Assembly (NCBI RefSeq): GCF_036373705.1
Contig: NC_089853.1
Location: forward strand, 2,582,001 to 2,646,000
DNA length: 64,000 nt
Source: Amia ocellicauda
Lineage: Eukaryota; Chordata; Actinopteri; Amiiformes; Amiidae
Direction of reading: 5' to 3'
Position 1 is the first letter of the stretch. The number at the start of each line of letters is the position of its first letter. The translations under genes and the position numbers were made by a program. The notes under the pieces were generated by a model, which was given only the letters and a program-made list of their open reading frames with translations, had not been told where the DNA came from and ran no database searches. Positions 31,301 through 43,520 of the stretch are shown in pieces.

Positions 31301-34300
31301 ATACTGTGCAGAAACCTGCTCCTCCCTCTTTCGAGCGATTCGAACAGCAGGTGCTGTCACAGCATTCACTGACTGAGCGCCTGTTACCTTTAGGCAGTCT
31401 ATGTCCTCGATCTTCACAACAAATTCATCCCGCTCTCTGTACATGCCCTCCCCGCCACTGTCTGACTGATCTTCATCTGTCAAGCCCTCTATCGCCACAG
31501 ATGTCAGTTTCACAGCTAGCTGGTCAGAAGGAATGTCCTTAAGCTCCTCGAGTGCTGGGTATTCAGCTGCAGTGGCTGGAGGTTCCTGCGTCTTTAATAC
31601 TGAGGAAGGCGTGCTTGGAGATTGTTCTTGCTTTATTACAGCACCTAGGAGAGTCTTCTCTGCAACCTCTATGGGAAAAAACAAAACAAAAACACTTGTA
31701 CAATTTATATATACATGTTTTGTGCATAAATGTATTTTTTATTGAGAAGCAAAATAAATGCATTTTAATGTTTGGTACATTGTCAAGTCTGAACAACGGG
31801 AGACTTGCGGTGGCAGGATCATGAATTTCCAACACTTTGTTCAAATAAATGGAAGCGTGCTGAATTTATAGTCACAGTTTACCTGCACTCCAGTTTCTCA
31901 TTCCTGGCAACGATGAATCATAATGTTAGTTACCTGGCTTGGTCTTCTTCTCGGAGGGCTCGTCCAGTGCAGAGAGCGCCGATGAAATGCTCTTCTGGAG
32001 GTCCTGATTCTTTCCTACAGAGTCATCTTCATCAGAAGAAAAAGATGGCAAGGTCTCCAGGTTCTTTTTGAGTTCATCTTCAAGTCTCTTGGATGGACTG
32101 ATGACATCGGCCTCTGGAGAGATCAGCGATGTGGGGGGAGGCTGAGGCTTCACTGGCAGCGGCAGAGGATAAGGGGGCCGTATGGAGGCGACGGGTGGCT
32201 TTCTGGTACGATTGGGCATTCTTATCGGAGGAGAGGAAAACTGCTGTTTAGGTCCCGACTTGAGGAAGTCCAAAAACGATCCAATGAATCCCGTTTTTAC
32301 CTCGGGCTGTTTCTCCTCCACCTCCCGGATTTTTTGTCGTATCCTCTCCTGATGCTGATAGCCGTCATAACAGTTGTCTGAGGTGGATGGTGAATTCGTG
32401 TCACTCCCTCTGGAGTTCTGGCGCTTGCCCTGGCCACGTTTCATTGGTTTCTGGTTGCCGTTTTCATCCTCTGCCATCAGCTTCCCAGGCCCTTTAGCCT
32501 TGCCTTTTTTCTTTGGAAAACCATCAGGAGAAAACTCCAGGATCACCTCGTCCGTCTTGCTGTTCATTCTTCCTCTGGGCTGCACTGGTACTTTACCCTT
32601 TGGCTCCATTTGCAGCTTTGTCTTATTCAGGAGTCCAGTGGGGTCATAATCTTCACCAGTTAAATTAAATTCGTTTTCTGAAACCACACTTTCATCGCTT
32701 ATACTCCTGCCACTGGGGATGAAGTCAGCATCATTAGTATGGTTCAGAGTCCTGTCATCTGGTATCTCTTCGTTGTCCTCCTCCGACTCTTGGCTAGTGC
32801 TTCGTGGCTTTTGTAGGGAACTCACATTCTTATCTCCAACTTCATGCCTAGAGTTAAGTGACGGAGATGTCAATGCTGACTGCATGTTTGAATCCGAAAG
32901 CCCTTGGTGATCGAGGACTGTCTTGGGCTGCACCGCCGACACTAAATGGATCCCCATGTTTAGCTGACCACCATTTAGAGTCATGCTCATATTCTGTGGG
33001 TTAGCAACAATCGAGTGCTGGGAGGTGTAATTGGGGGAAATGTGTCTGGTCTCAACCACCTGAAAATGTCCCTTTGAATCAGAAGGGCTTCCAAGCGCAG
33101 GCATGTCACCTTCTGAGGAATCTTGAGGAGTAACCCCACAAGCTGCAGCTGTGGCAGCTAAAATATCATCCACATTAGACAAAATGTTCCTCTCATCTGC
33201 CAGCAACATTGAATCAGGAAAACAGATTGAACTGAGAGCAAAGTGATGCTTAGATTCATGCTGATTTGGTTGGCTGAAATTATCTTTAGGCGACAAATGC
33301 TGCTGTAGCGATTTGGAAGATCCCACCACATCCATCTTCATGACTTCCGAATTTGGAGGAAGAATCTGCTGTTGGTGATTCTGACCACCATTGGCATTTA
33401 TGATCTGATCGTCCATTTGAAGGTACTGTGTCGGGAGCTGTTGCATCGTGGAGATCTTGGAAGGATCAAGGCCTGAGTGAAGTAAAGACTGTTGGATTAA
33501 AATCATCTGCAAATCTCGTGAGGGCTCCAGCAGTACCTGAGCACTAGGTAGACGTATGTGCTGGGTTTGTCTCGAAGCATGATTTTGACCCTGCTGTTGC
33601 TGCTGAGCACTGATAACCTGTGTTTGATGATCCTGTGACCGAGACTCCTGTACCTTATGCAAGAGAGAGTGCTGCTTCAACTCTTCTGAACTCATGGTAA
33701 CATGTGATGGCTGTGTCATATTAGAGTTTTTCTTCAGGTCTTGGTTCACTCTGCTGTTGGCACTAGTAACATGTTGTCCATGGTGGCTCAGAGAACTCAT
33801 TCGGTCTTCCTTTTTAGATCCCTGAAGGGCAAGGCTAACAATCTGATCTTCGGGCCGTGAATTGCTCCTGATCACGCTTTGTGAATTATACCGGTCATCT
33901 GTCTTGGAGACCACATACACGACACTATGTTCTCCGATGTCACTTTCTGCAAGAGTTTGGGCCGACGCCTCAAGGGAAGCCTGCTGTAATGCTTGCAGAT
34001 CCTGAATAGGGAACTCATCTTCCTCCTGCTTAGAAGGAACAAATAGGTTTGAGTCTGATTTTCTTTTACCATAGGATGGCTTTAATTCAGTTGAGGGTCT
34101 GTTGTTCTGCAAGGCCTGGGAATGGGAGGATGGAGAAAAAGTAGGTGACTGGACTGGAGGAAGATACTTCTGAGACTGTGGCGAGGATCCATTTTTCACC
34201 TGACTGCTGGGTGAAGAATGCAATAACATATAGTTCTGGGTAGGGCTTGAAGCTGGCAAATTCTGGGCACGAGTGGAAGAAAATGAAAGCGATTGTGAGG

Positions 34301-37300
34301 TCAGAGTAAGCGATTGTCCTGAAGCATAACTCTGTGAGGGACTAACCGATGAAAGACCCTGGGACTGTGCAGAATAGCTCACAGTAGGCAAACCCTGAGA
34401 GTGGCTGGAAGAATAGCTTTGAGAAGGATTTACTGAACATAAACCCTGTGTTTGAACCGCATATTGTTCATTGTGTCCAACTGAAGACAACACCTGCTGC
34501 TGCTGCTGACTGGAAGAGTAACTAAGCGTTTGACTTACAGAGGTCAAGTTTTCTGACTGGCCAGAGAAAGAAGTTAGAGTTTTATACAAAGAAGGCAACT
34601 TCTCTGACTGACTGGAAGAATAAACCTGTGAATGGCTGACACTGCCGGGCATGGTTTGTGAAGTCACGTAGCTTTGCGATTGGCTTTCTGACATTAAGTT
34701 AGGCAGCTGTGCTGAAGCGTATGCCTGTGACTGGCTGGCTATCACTGTACTCTGCTTCTGCCCAGGAGAGGGGTAGCTCTGCGTCTGCTCATCAGGAGAT
34801 ACGCTTTGGGATTTAGTTGCCTTCGAGGACCGTTGAGTGTGCTTTGTTGAACAGTCTTTCGCTTTTGTGCTAGATGCAGACGAGAACCCTGGGGATGGGA
34901 TAGAGGATGGATACGCCTGAGATTGCTCCAGTGTGGCTTGAGATGTCTTCTGCTGCGATCCTCCATTGCTCACCTGAGTAGTGTCTCCAATTGGGCTGCA
35001 GGGCATCGCTGATTGCCTTGAGGGATCCTGGAAAGTGACATCACTCCCACTGGTTAGATAACCCTGTAAGGAATGCTGAGCACTGGACAACTGTGCCTGA
35101 ACTGACTGTGTGCTGGAAGGCCGCTGATGGTGCTTGATAACACTACATTCCCGCTGAAGTGCTCTTTCTATGGAGGCAGTCGAACCTGTAAAGACTGATG
35201 TGCTGTAAGGCTGGGAGGCCTGCTGTGCACTGCCTAGTGACGAGGGCAGCAAGCTGAACTGAGGTTGCAAAAGATGAGGGGCCGATTCCTGGGCTGAACG
35301 ATATGTTGAAGACTGAGGCGGTATGCTGGTACTCAAGACAGTGCTTCCGATGCGATCGAATGCCAAAGCGGTGGGAACGGTGCTCTGCGAGGACTTGATC
35401 TGCAGTAGAGGGTCGTGAGGAGACAGCAGGCCATTGGAGGAAGGGCTGAAAGTCGTGTCCTGCAGCGTCAAAGAGGGGGTAGTGGCAAAGTTCCTGGTGG
35501 TGAAAGTATTGGGGTGCTGATAGGCAGAGAGCGCCGACGCTGGGGGGAAAGTTCCCGAAGCTGGTAACGCTCCAGTCACAAACAACTCCGTAGCAGCTGA
35601 AGAGTGCATGCCTAAGTGGAGACAAAGACCAAACAAAACTAACATGAATGTTCTTCAAAATAAAAAGCCTAATAACACATGTATGACTCTATACTAAATG
35701 TGCAAAAAAAAAAAAAAAAAAGATGGACATTAAGCATTGTGATGTTTTCAGATCTCCGCACCCGGGGACACAAATGGAAATTGGGCTTCAAGGCATTCAA
35801 GACAGAAAACAGGAGACACTTCTTCACACAGAGAGGCGTCACAATCTGAACAAACTCCCCAGCGATGTGGCTGAAGAGACAATGTGGGATCATTCAAAAA
35901 CAGACTGGATAGGATCCTTGATCACTCAGTTATTAATGGACACCAAACGAGCACGATGGGGCGAATGGCCTCCTCTCGCTTGGACACTTTCTTATGTTCT
36001 TATTTGACTTGAAGAGAATGCAGCAAGGAAAACGCTTGCTTAGTCCCACAGAAAGCATTGATTTTAAACACAATGAAACGTTTACCTGTCTGCCACGATG
36101 GAGTCCTGAACTGGGGGAGAAGGGAGGCTGTCGCAGGGCCAGCCTGGGGGTTACGCGACTCAATAGCAGTGAGGAAGTTCATGACTGATGTTTCAGTAGT
36201 GTTACTGCCAGCAGTGTGCAAACCAGTATCAAATATTCCAGACAGCCCTGAGAATACCAAAAAAAAAAAAAAAAAAATGTATAAGTATGCAAAGCTTATT
36301 TTAGAAATGAAATTCTGTATGATTTAATTGGATATATATTAATTATATATCTGCAGCAAGCCTTAGATGATTTTATAATCAGTTCCACTTATACTATGCA
36401 TGGTTTGCCATGAATTTAATTTTAGATTTTGACACGTTTCTATGCTTTTCCAGCTATACATAATACGTGCAAAGTCTTTAAAGCAAAGCACTTGCGTATG
36501 TCTAGCTGCATGTGTTATTTAGCTGAATAAGACGCGACTTAATCTCCCACATGCTGTACCAGGAAGTACGCGTTACATTAATACAGTAACTACACACACA
36601 GGAAAAGCTGGAAAGAAAACTGGATACTTTCAGGAGGTATAATAAAGCGGGGGTAAACAAGACAAGAATTTGAGTGGTGACCAAATCAAATCGAGTTAGG
36701 CCTCTGGCACCTCCTCACCTGTAGGGTGATGTGTGGCGGCATATGTGGGCAGCTGATGGGAAGCAGCATACGTCTGTCTGTGGAGAAGCTCTGTGTCAGG
36801 ATGTGTGGCTCCATAGCTCAAACTGCATACAAAAAAACAAGCCATAGTCAGGCAAAGCACCACAATGCACATCCACATCCGAGAACACATAAATGCTGTA
36901 TTTCAGGGGTGATGATTACCCATTTAATAAAACACAATAGGTGCACGCTCAACTCTAAATTCACACAATGACAGTTTTATAAAAGTCAGCATATTATATG
37001 TTGATAAGCATGGCTGTGACATTCCAGTTATCGAGCAAGCTCATGCTCTATTAACTCTATACTACAGCATGTTAATATTGAAGCTCGAATGTAACATCAG
37101 CGTTGGTAACCCTTAAACTTCGATTTGCAAGATGGGCAAAAAATATGAATCAATAGTGATGTTAAGTAAAAGACAGATCATGCTAGGGAATATATTAAAG
37201 TTACAGATTAAAGTGTTGCCTTATTTTGTAGCACAGATAAAACTATGATATTATACAATGGATTATAAAGATTAACAATTTGAGTTTTTTTCTGTTCTAA

Positions 37301-38906
37301 ATGCATTTCCCTCCCCCCATCATTCAGTGGAACATCTTCGAGTTATTTGATGCTTAGAACAGTGTGGAATTCCATTCAGTTCCACTAATACAAAAAAATG
37401 ACATATAGGTGGGGTCCATATAACTCTCCAAATTATTCACAAGAGAAACAGAATGTAATTTGTAGGATCTGGAAGTGCGCGAGCGTTTCGACAGCAACTT
37501 TCACATCATTAATAAACAAACACTTTTAGGACTCTGATCTTTCTTCCTTTAAAATTACAAATTAGAAACTTTCAAATGATGGAATTAAATTCAAAACATC
37601 GTGTAGGCTGACTGTCAAATTATTTTTTTTGTTTGCAAGTAAGTACAGAATTTTGGTTGCGAAACACATGTTTCCAGCTCCTATTAGATCAAAGATATTG
37701 CACAATCACTTGCAGGTAAATCTAATTCGGATGCAAGTACTGGCCTATACCACAGAAATGACATACTGATTTGAAACTAGACATTTGTATTAGTCGGGTA
37801 TGTTGCATTTGTCAGTCAAAACGACGCTGTGACAATTACAAATGAGGTACAGAAGTCCCAGTTAACTGGCACGGATAAGCACATTAGGCCAGAATTGCTA
37901 TAACATGACATTTTCACAACCAGATTGAAATACTAATATCTTCCTGTGCAATCAAGATGAATAATTAATAGCAACCTTAAGCCTAGCAGGACTATTAACA
38001 CCCTGGAAAAAAACATCAGTTATTTTATGGATCTTATAGTTATTTTTTTTTAATTGAAATGAATGAGCTAGAATAGTACAGGAATAGTATTACAGAGTAG
38101 GCCTATTTGAATTTAAATGGACATATCACCTAGGTCATTATTTTCTTGGGCTTTATTTTCAACGCATTTCCCCATTTCATATACACAAAGTGTGAAACCT
38201 TTCTGTTTAGTATAATAACCATGATGATGATGATAATACATTTACAAAGTTAAAAAACAAGATATCCTTTCGTCAGTTCATGTTGTTAGTTCCCATGTTG
38301 AAGTCCAGGGGTGAGGGGCAGGAACGATCTTTGCCCACCTTAAGGTCTTACAATGATATAAATACCTTATTTATCCCCGTATACAGGTGTACACAAATCA
38401 GCATGTCAATATCCAAAAATGTGATCCCTGGCAGTAGGAAAACATCCAGATCAGGCATTAGAGCCCTGAATAAATGCCTGTGTTCACCATTAATTCACTT
38501 CTCAGGTTATGTTAATCCAGGGACCTGTTAGCTCCATGCAATGGCACATCTCAAAGAAATACAGAATTGTTCATATTCAGTGTAGACAGAGCTATGTTTT
38601 TATGTTGCCTTCCTCCATTTGTTTATAAATATACAGCAGAGAGGGATTTGTTTTATAAACCGGATTAGGGTTTTCTAACCTTTTTTTGAAGCTTTAACAT
38701 AACCGACAATGTCAACCTACAAACACAAAACATCCAGATCTTTTCTAGCCTCAGAAAGCATGAGATTTAAAAAGTATTAAGTATGACACTCACATTACAC
38801 TCCCAAATAATGAATTTAAATAAGAAAAAAATGTAAATAGAACAATATTAAAATCTAAACGGTTAAAAAACATAACACGTTTGAAGAACCCCTTTTCCAA
38901 TGCAAA

Positions 38907-38941
<35 letters not shown>

Positions 38942-41900
38942 TAACTACAGTTAATATTTATACATTTCTTACACAATGAAGAAGGAAGATCTCAAAAGGT
39001 TACACATGCATTTTCAGGTTGGCAGAATTCGATATTTCATGAATGTTTATCCAGGACAGCATATTGTTTGTTTCATCCAGTACTAAGACACTAGGAAAAC
39101 AGGGAGCTCTCGTACGAACATGTCCCTTAGAAAACAATGCACTACACAAATCCTTTGCAGAACCAATTCTTAACATTGAATAATATTAACACTAGGCCTA
39201 TATCAGCAGCTCAGAAAAAATAAAATGAAGAAACCATTAATACACATGATTTTAAAATCTTATGATGGAAAAAAATAATATTATAAAGAACACATACATC
39301 AAAACTTGTTGTACCCATTGACAGCCAGTGTCACGGTGTGATTTACATAGATAATGGCCTCGGTAACAGGTGTCTGTCCATAACAAAGTAGCCAAGTGTT
39401 TCTCACCACGTCAAGTCACTGAGGAGTTACAGATGGCGCTCTGCAGTCTCTACAGGTAAGGAGTCTCAGTGCCATTTAATCCACGGCAAAGATCAATACA
39501 GCTACTTAATATGCTGTACACCAGCAAAATGGGTTTTAGATAGTTCTATCATCATCATTATTTGTTACAAAGTGTATATAATACATCATAACAAAATCAG
39601 AGGGACCAGAAATGCATCCTAATTAGTTGGGACATTTTGCTTTCAAGGCTCAAACATGACAGTATTAATATTATAATGGAAAGATTTGAACCACTAAGTT
39701 AAAGTGTCTGACACATGGTCACTCTCCTGCATCAATGTTCAGATATTCAAGAAAAAGCCAGATCTTAACTTTATGTTATTTATCTTTGTCCTTGTTCTGA
39801 AAGCCTGCTTTTTCATCTAAATATTTGGCCAAGGTCCCCATCCCAAGAATCAAAATGCAACAAATGTTCCAGGTAGTACACAGATGAAAGTTCAATGTTT
39901 CACGTTTCAACAAAATGGGTGTAATAAGAGCTTTTTCATTAATGTAAATGAGATGAAAAGCTACTTGCCAAGTGATGGCTTGCCAGAAATACATAATGAA
40001 TCTACTCTGTCAAACCTACTGACGCCAGTCTGTAAACTCCCTTATTTCAATGCAGAAGAAGTTGTCTCAAATAGCTCCGTAAATGTAGCCGTTTTGTTGA
40101 ATAAGAGCTATCTCAATATAGCGCTTTTAAAATAGTACAATTATAGATCCTTTCCTACTTCCAAGGCTGTAGATCATTGATGTTGTGGTATTAAAGTTTC
40201 CTTTATGACTCCTGTTAGAGCAATCCACCAGTTAAAAATTAGAGATTAGAAAGAACAAGAAAAACACCCATTCTACACAGTGTCATGTCATTTGACGAAG
40301 TGGCAGTGACTTAATAGGAAGGTTGACAACAACAACAAAAGAATAGTATAGGAGAGATGAAAAGGCAGAATTAATCAGATTAGAGTCTGAATAAGTTCTT
40401 TTTTAAATGTGTACTTATTGTGTAACATGATTATTAGCAATTGTGCTACATTGCATCCTAACGTTTAAAAAAGTAAACAGATTTGCGCATTAGCCAACAT
40501 TCCCCCAATGGCAGGATATGAATTGTTTGCTGATGTAACTAAGCCTCATACCAGTTAAACCATACAATAAAAACTCTGCAGATGTGACTAGCGATGTAGA
40601 ATATGTACCTGTCCATCACCTCTGTTGCATGAAATAGAGCTAATGTAAATTTCAACCTCTACAGTAATGTTGAACAATTACACTGTTGCACGAATGAGAA
40701 CAACAAATGAAAGTTACCACCACTTTATTTCAATGGCTCAGGTCTCACTTAATGAAGTCACTTTGCTCACTAACTCATGAAATTAGCAATCTGAGCTGGT
40801 TGCAGTTCCTGAAATTTGGGAAATCCCTGAAACTGCTCCAGCCTGCAGACAATACAGTGCAAGGCCAAAAAACACACTTGTGTGTGCCCTATAATACACA
40901 CACTGCAAGTGTCCTTGCTGTTGTTCTCTTACAAAAAATAAAGCTTTTCTTTCTCCATTAAGAGCTGCATTATAAAGGTCCTGTAAAGTACACTGAAGAC
41001 TTGATCAAATATCAATACACAGCGAACAACACCCACCCATGTGCTGAACTTAGAGTAGAATATGGGAGCAAGCAGCACAAAGCAAAGGGGTGGCTCCAAG
41101 GATCTAGACTGAGGTGAATTGATGTTTTAAAAGGGTTCTTATGAACTTAAATCCAGGACTAGAAAATAGAAAGCGGTTTGTACAGCTATTGCTTCGTTTA
41201 TCTGGTAAACCTACACAGTACTTTCTGTGTAGTTGCAAACAAAGGCAAAAACATACTTCACTGTTCAGGCATCAGGACCAAATTTATTGCCAGCAAAATA
41301 CATCAGGACTAAAACTCTCCTATCTTTTTATTATAAAATAATAATAAAAAAATTAGTACTCGACAGTACAGAACACCACTGAAAAACTAAAATCACTAAA
41401 CATAGCTCTCGTCTGTTATTATCCATTTACAGAGAAAGCCAGTGTTACATTGATGCAAGGCCTCAGGTACACACTGTTTTCTTGTGTAAATGAGGCTATT
41501 GGCAGCATGTTAGTCATGGCTCAAAAAACAACGTATCACCCTGAATGTGACTTATATAATGTTCAAGGTACAGTTTTCACTAGCTGAGCTACTACACATG
41601 GCAATCCTATTTCAGATTCCAACAATTCCTGTATTAGGCATTCCTGGCACTATTGCTACATAATAGTATTGTGGTGGCAACATACCTATACTCTGACTGC
41701 AAAGGCATGCAAAGTGGTTTGTTCCCCTTTTTCCTGGAATGTTTGGCTGGACACTGAATGTTGATATACATTCTCAAATTTGTATATTAATGTCAAGCAC
41801 GGAACTGCCTAAACAGATCAGTGAAGTGCAAAATGTACTTGAAATTAAAAATGAAAAAGAAGATGGGAGTGTGGGGGATCCACACAAACAAAGATATTTC

Positions 41901-43361
41901 AGTTAATAAAAAATAAACAATCCTGTTCAAAACTATTGCTGAAGATTATATTTACTGGTTGAGTCCAAAAGGGAAAAAGAAAAACTGTGGACGCCACAGA
42001 TTTATAGTACAATTTAGAGTAACAATTCAGTAAATGCATTTCTCTATTGTTATTACTGGTAATATTAATTATTTTAGATCATAATAAGAAAAATACTAAT
42101 CAGTTATTATTTACCTTCTCATTGTGTGTAGCATTCTAGACGTGTGTTAAAAAGTAACATGACGTAAATAAATACATACATAAATACAAAAGTGTACTCT
42201 TCCCTCCCCTTCACTAAGTTTTCTTCAGGGCAACTCCTTTTTCTAATTTTGCACGTCAACACGACTTCCATAATGGGCCATGTTGCAGGATAACACTGCT
42301 CCGTTGAAAGCAACAACAACAATAATCAAAATAATAAAACGCTTGCCAAGTAAATGAACAATTTCTAGTATAATAAAATACGAGATGACTAGTATGTGAT
42401 GTTAACAAATCGTAACAAACGGTGTCACTGCTATATAACGGACACAATCAATGTCCATGATTATTCTGCACTTAATTTTGGAACAATGCATCCTTTGATG
42501 TCGGAGTTCTGTTGACAAACAAGGCCACGCCTCCACGTCAATTTCGCTACGTGTTACACCTAATTTAGCAATATTATATACATGTATTATTAATTCACAT
42601 TCCTGCAACAATATCGAGTTATTCCCTCCGGTTCCCTACTAAGTAATCTTACGAGAAAACAGAATTGAAAATGAAAACATGAAAGTGAGCATTGAAGAAA
42701 TAAATCCCTAAATACATCATATGGATGTATACACATTTTACCATAAACATTGGTAGATTACGAAACTGCAATACATCGTAGGGGACGCGTAGGGAGAAAA
42801 TGATCAACAAATCTAGTACTAAGTTGCACAGTATCCCCCCCACAACCCCCCACCCCCCAAAAAACCCGTCTGTGACAACTTGTTTAAAAAATAGATTTAC
42901 TCACTATATACATTTATTTAAGTTACTTGTACTATTCTCGATCGGATCAAATTTTGCATTTCCATAACATTCACCATCGACCTTTTGATCAATGTTTACG
43001 TACCCATATGCAGATAGTCAATTAAGTTGCAACATTGTAATAAGTGTGTCACAACGTCCCGATTTCCCAAAGTCCTCCATTTCCTTCGGATGCCCCACTC
43101 GCACCTCGGACTAGGACACAAAGAGGAATAACAATCCCCAACTCGGTGTCCCAAATGACGCCAAGTAAACTTTACAAGCTCGACATCTTGTCGCGCTAGG
43201 CCCTGCATCACCGGGATTTTCTTGGGAAGGTGACCCGCCCTCCCCGCCTCCTCTTACCTAGGCTTGATGCTGGCGGTGTTGCGCTCGTAGGCCCACACCG
43301 CGGACTGTTGTGATTGAGCCAGCGGGTCTGCGAAGCTGGAAGTCGGGTAGTTCCTGTCCAT
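24718..43361 (-). CDS. qser1: Glutamine and serine-rich protein 1 (thirteen coding exons)
   Basis: The exons, in transcript order, are 43361-43258, 36822-36719, 36247-36086, 35611-31934, 31668-31388, 30465-30349, 30166-30033, 29609-29386, 29039-28902, 26636-26539, 26298-26152, 25293-25198 and 24858-24718. They join in frame to 1808 codons (1807 aa). Exon 4 encodes about 1226 residues rich in Q and S with many SQ/SQS repeats. It ends in a conserved block ([20 protein letters not shown] and [20 protein letters not shown]). Exons 5-7 hold [18 protein letters not shown] and [19 protein letters not shown]. Exon 8 has the basic nuclear signal [12 protein letters not shown]. Exons 9-13 form the DUF4211-like C-terminal domain shared with paralogue PRR12. 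QSER1 is nuclear and is reported to act with TET1 to keep bivalent promoters and enhancers free of de novo methylation. The start is in exon 1 ([14 protein letters not shown]), 91 codons before the MNFLTAIES methionine used in the older human model. Confidence 0.95.
26820..28658 (-). mobile_element. hAT-like DNA transposon, defective, in QSER1 intron 9
   Basis: The ends are inverted: left TACGGCTGTAACAAACTA at 26820 and right, complement, TAGGGCTGCAACAACTAA at 28658. They are flanked by 8-base near-duplications, ACGCATTG (26812-26819) and ATGCATCG (28659-28666), 6 of 8 matching. TA-rich ATTAATCGATTAATCG-like repeats follow each end, as in fish hAT elements. The only coding trace is on the minus strand near 28458-28414 ([10 protein letters not shown]), the second half of a BED zinc finger. 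The rest of the transposase is missing. The body contains an (ATT)n array (28275-28311) and a T-run (28530-28556). Superfamily call from end sequence, duplication length and BED trace. Confidence 0.7.
28275..28311. repeat. (ATT)n microsatellite
   Basis: About 12 ATT units read directly, inside the hAT-like element. Confidence 0.95.
35755..36003 (+). repeat. CR1-like LINE 3' end, in QSER1 intron 3
   Basis: On the plus strand, antisense to QSER1, the frame reads [12 protein letters not shown] and [10 protein letters not shown] and then, after a shift, LNKLPSDV. This is the C-terminal end of a CR1/L2-type reverse transcriptase polyprotein. It is followed by CGAATGGCCTCCTCTCGCTT and the terminal TTATGTTCTTAT repeat. 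The copy is 5'-truncated, as is typical for LINEs. It takes about half of the 474 bp intron and ends only 83 bases from the exon 3 donor. Confidence 0.75.
36823..43257 (-). other. QSER1 intron 1, no other gene seen
   Basis: This 6.4 kb AT-rich intron has donor GTAAGAG at 43257 and acceptor TATGCAG at 36823. It contains a (TA)n run (38906-38929) and a C-rich tract (42834-42858). No open frame with coding character or recognisable transposon was found. Confidence 0.55.
38906..38929. repeat. (TA)n microsatellite followed by T-run
   Basis: About 12 TA units, then a run of T, read directly in QSER1 intron 1. Confidence 0.9.
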
Positions 43362-43510
43362 CATCCGGCAAAGATTGGGAGTGATGCACTTTCCCAGTAG
43401 AGCTTCCTAAAGCACGCACACATACGAGCACAGGGCCGGCCAGAAACCATCACATTGTCTCGGAGTATAGATCGGGAGCCGCCGACTCGCTGAACGGTAG
43501 CACGGGGTCG
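43190..43510 (-). promoter_or_regulatory. qser1: QSER1 exon 1 and CpG-rich promoter region
   Basis: CpG density rises sharply over this segment, which covers QSER1 coding exon 1 (43361-43258) and the sequence upstream of it. Two adjacent ATGs occur at 43364 and 43361; the second gives the PRR12-like MDRNYP start. A G-run at about 43505-43520 lies at its outer edge. No TATA box was found. Transcription start not determined. Confidence 0.6.
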
Positions 43511-43520
43511 GGGGGGGGGG

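Noticed and set aside
33872-35658. Other open frames overlapping the QSER1 giant exon on both strands
   Set aside because: They are shadow frames of the long Q/S-rich coding exon and have no splice or start context.
42834-42858. C-rich tract considered as a G-quadruplex or regulatory site
   Set aside because: Spacing of the runs is irregular and it lies inside QSER1 intron 1 with no nearby feature; nothing beyond composition supports a role.
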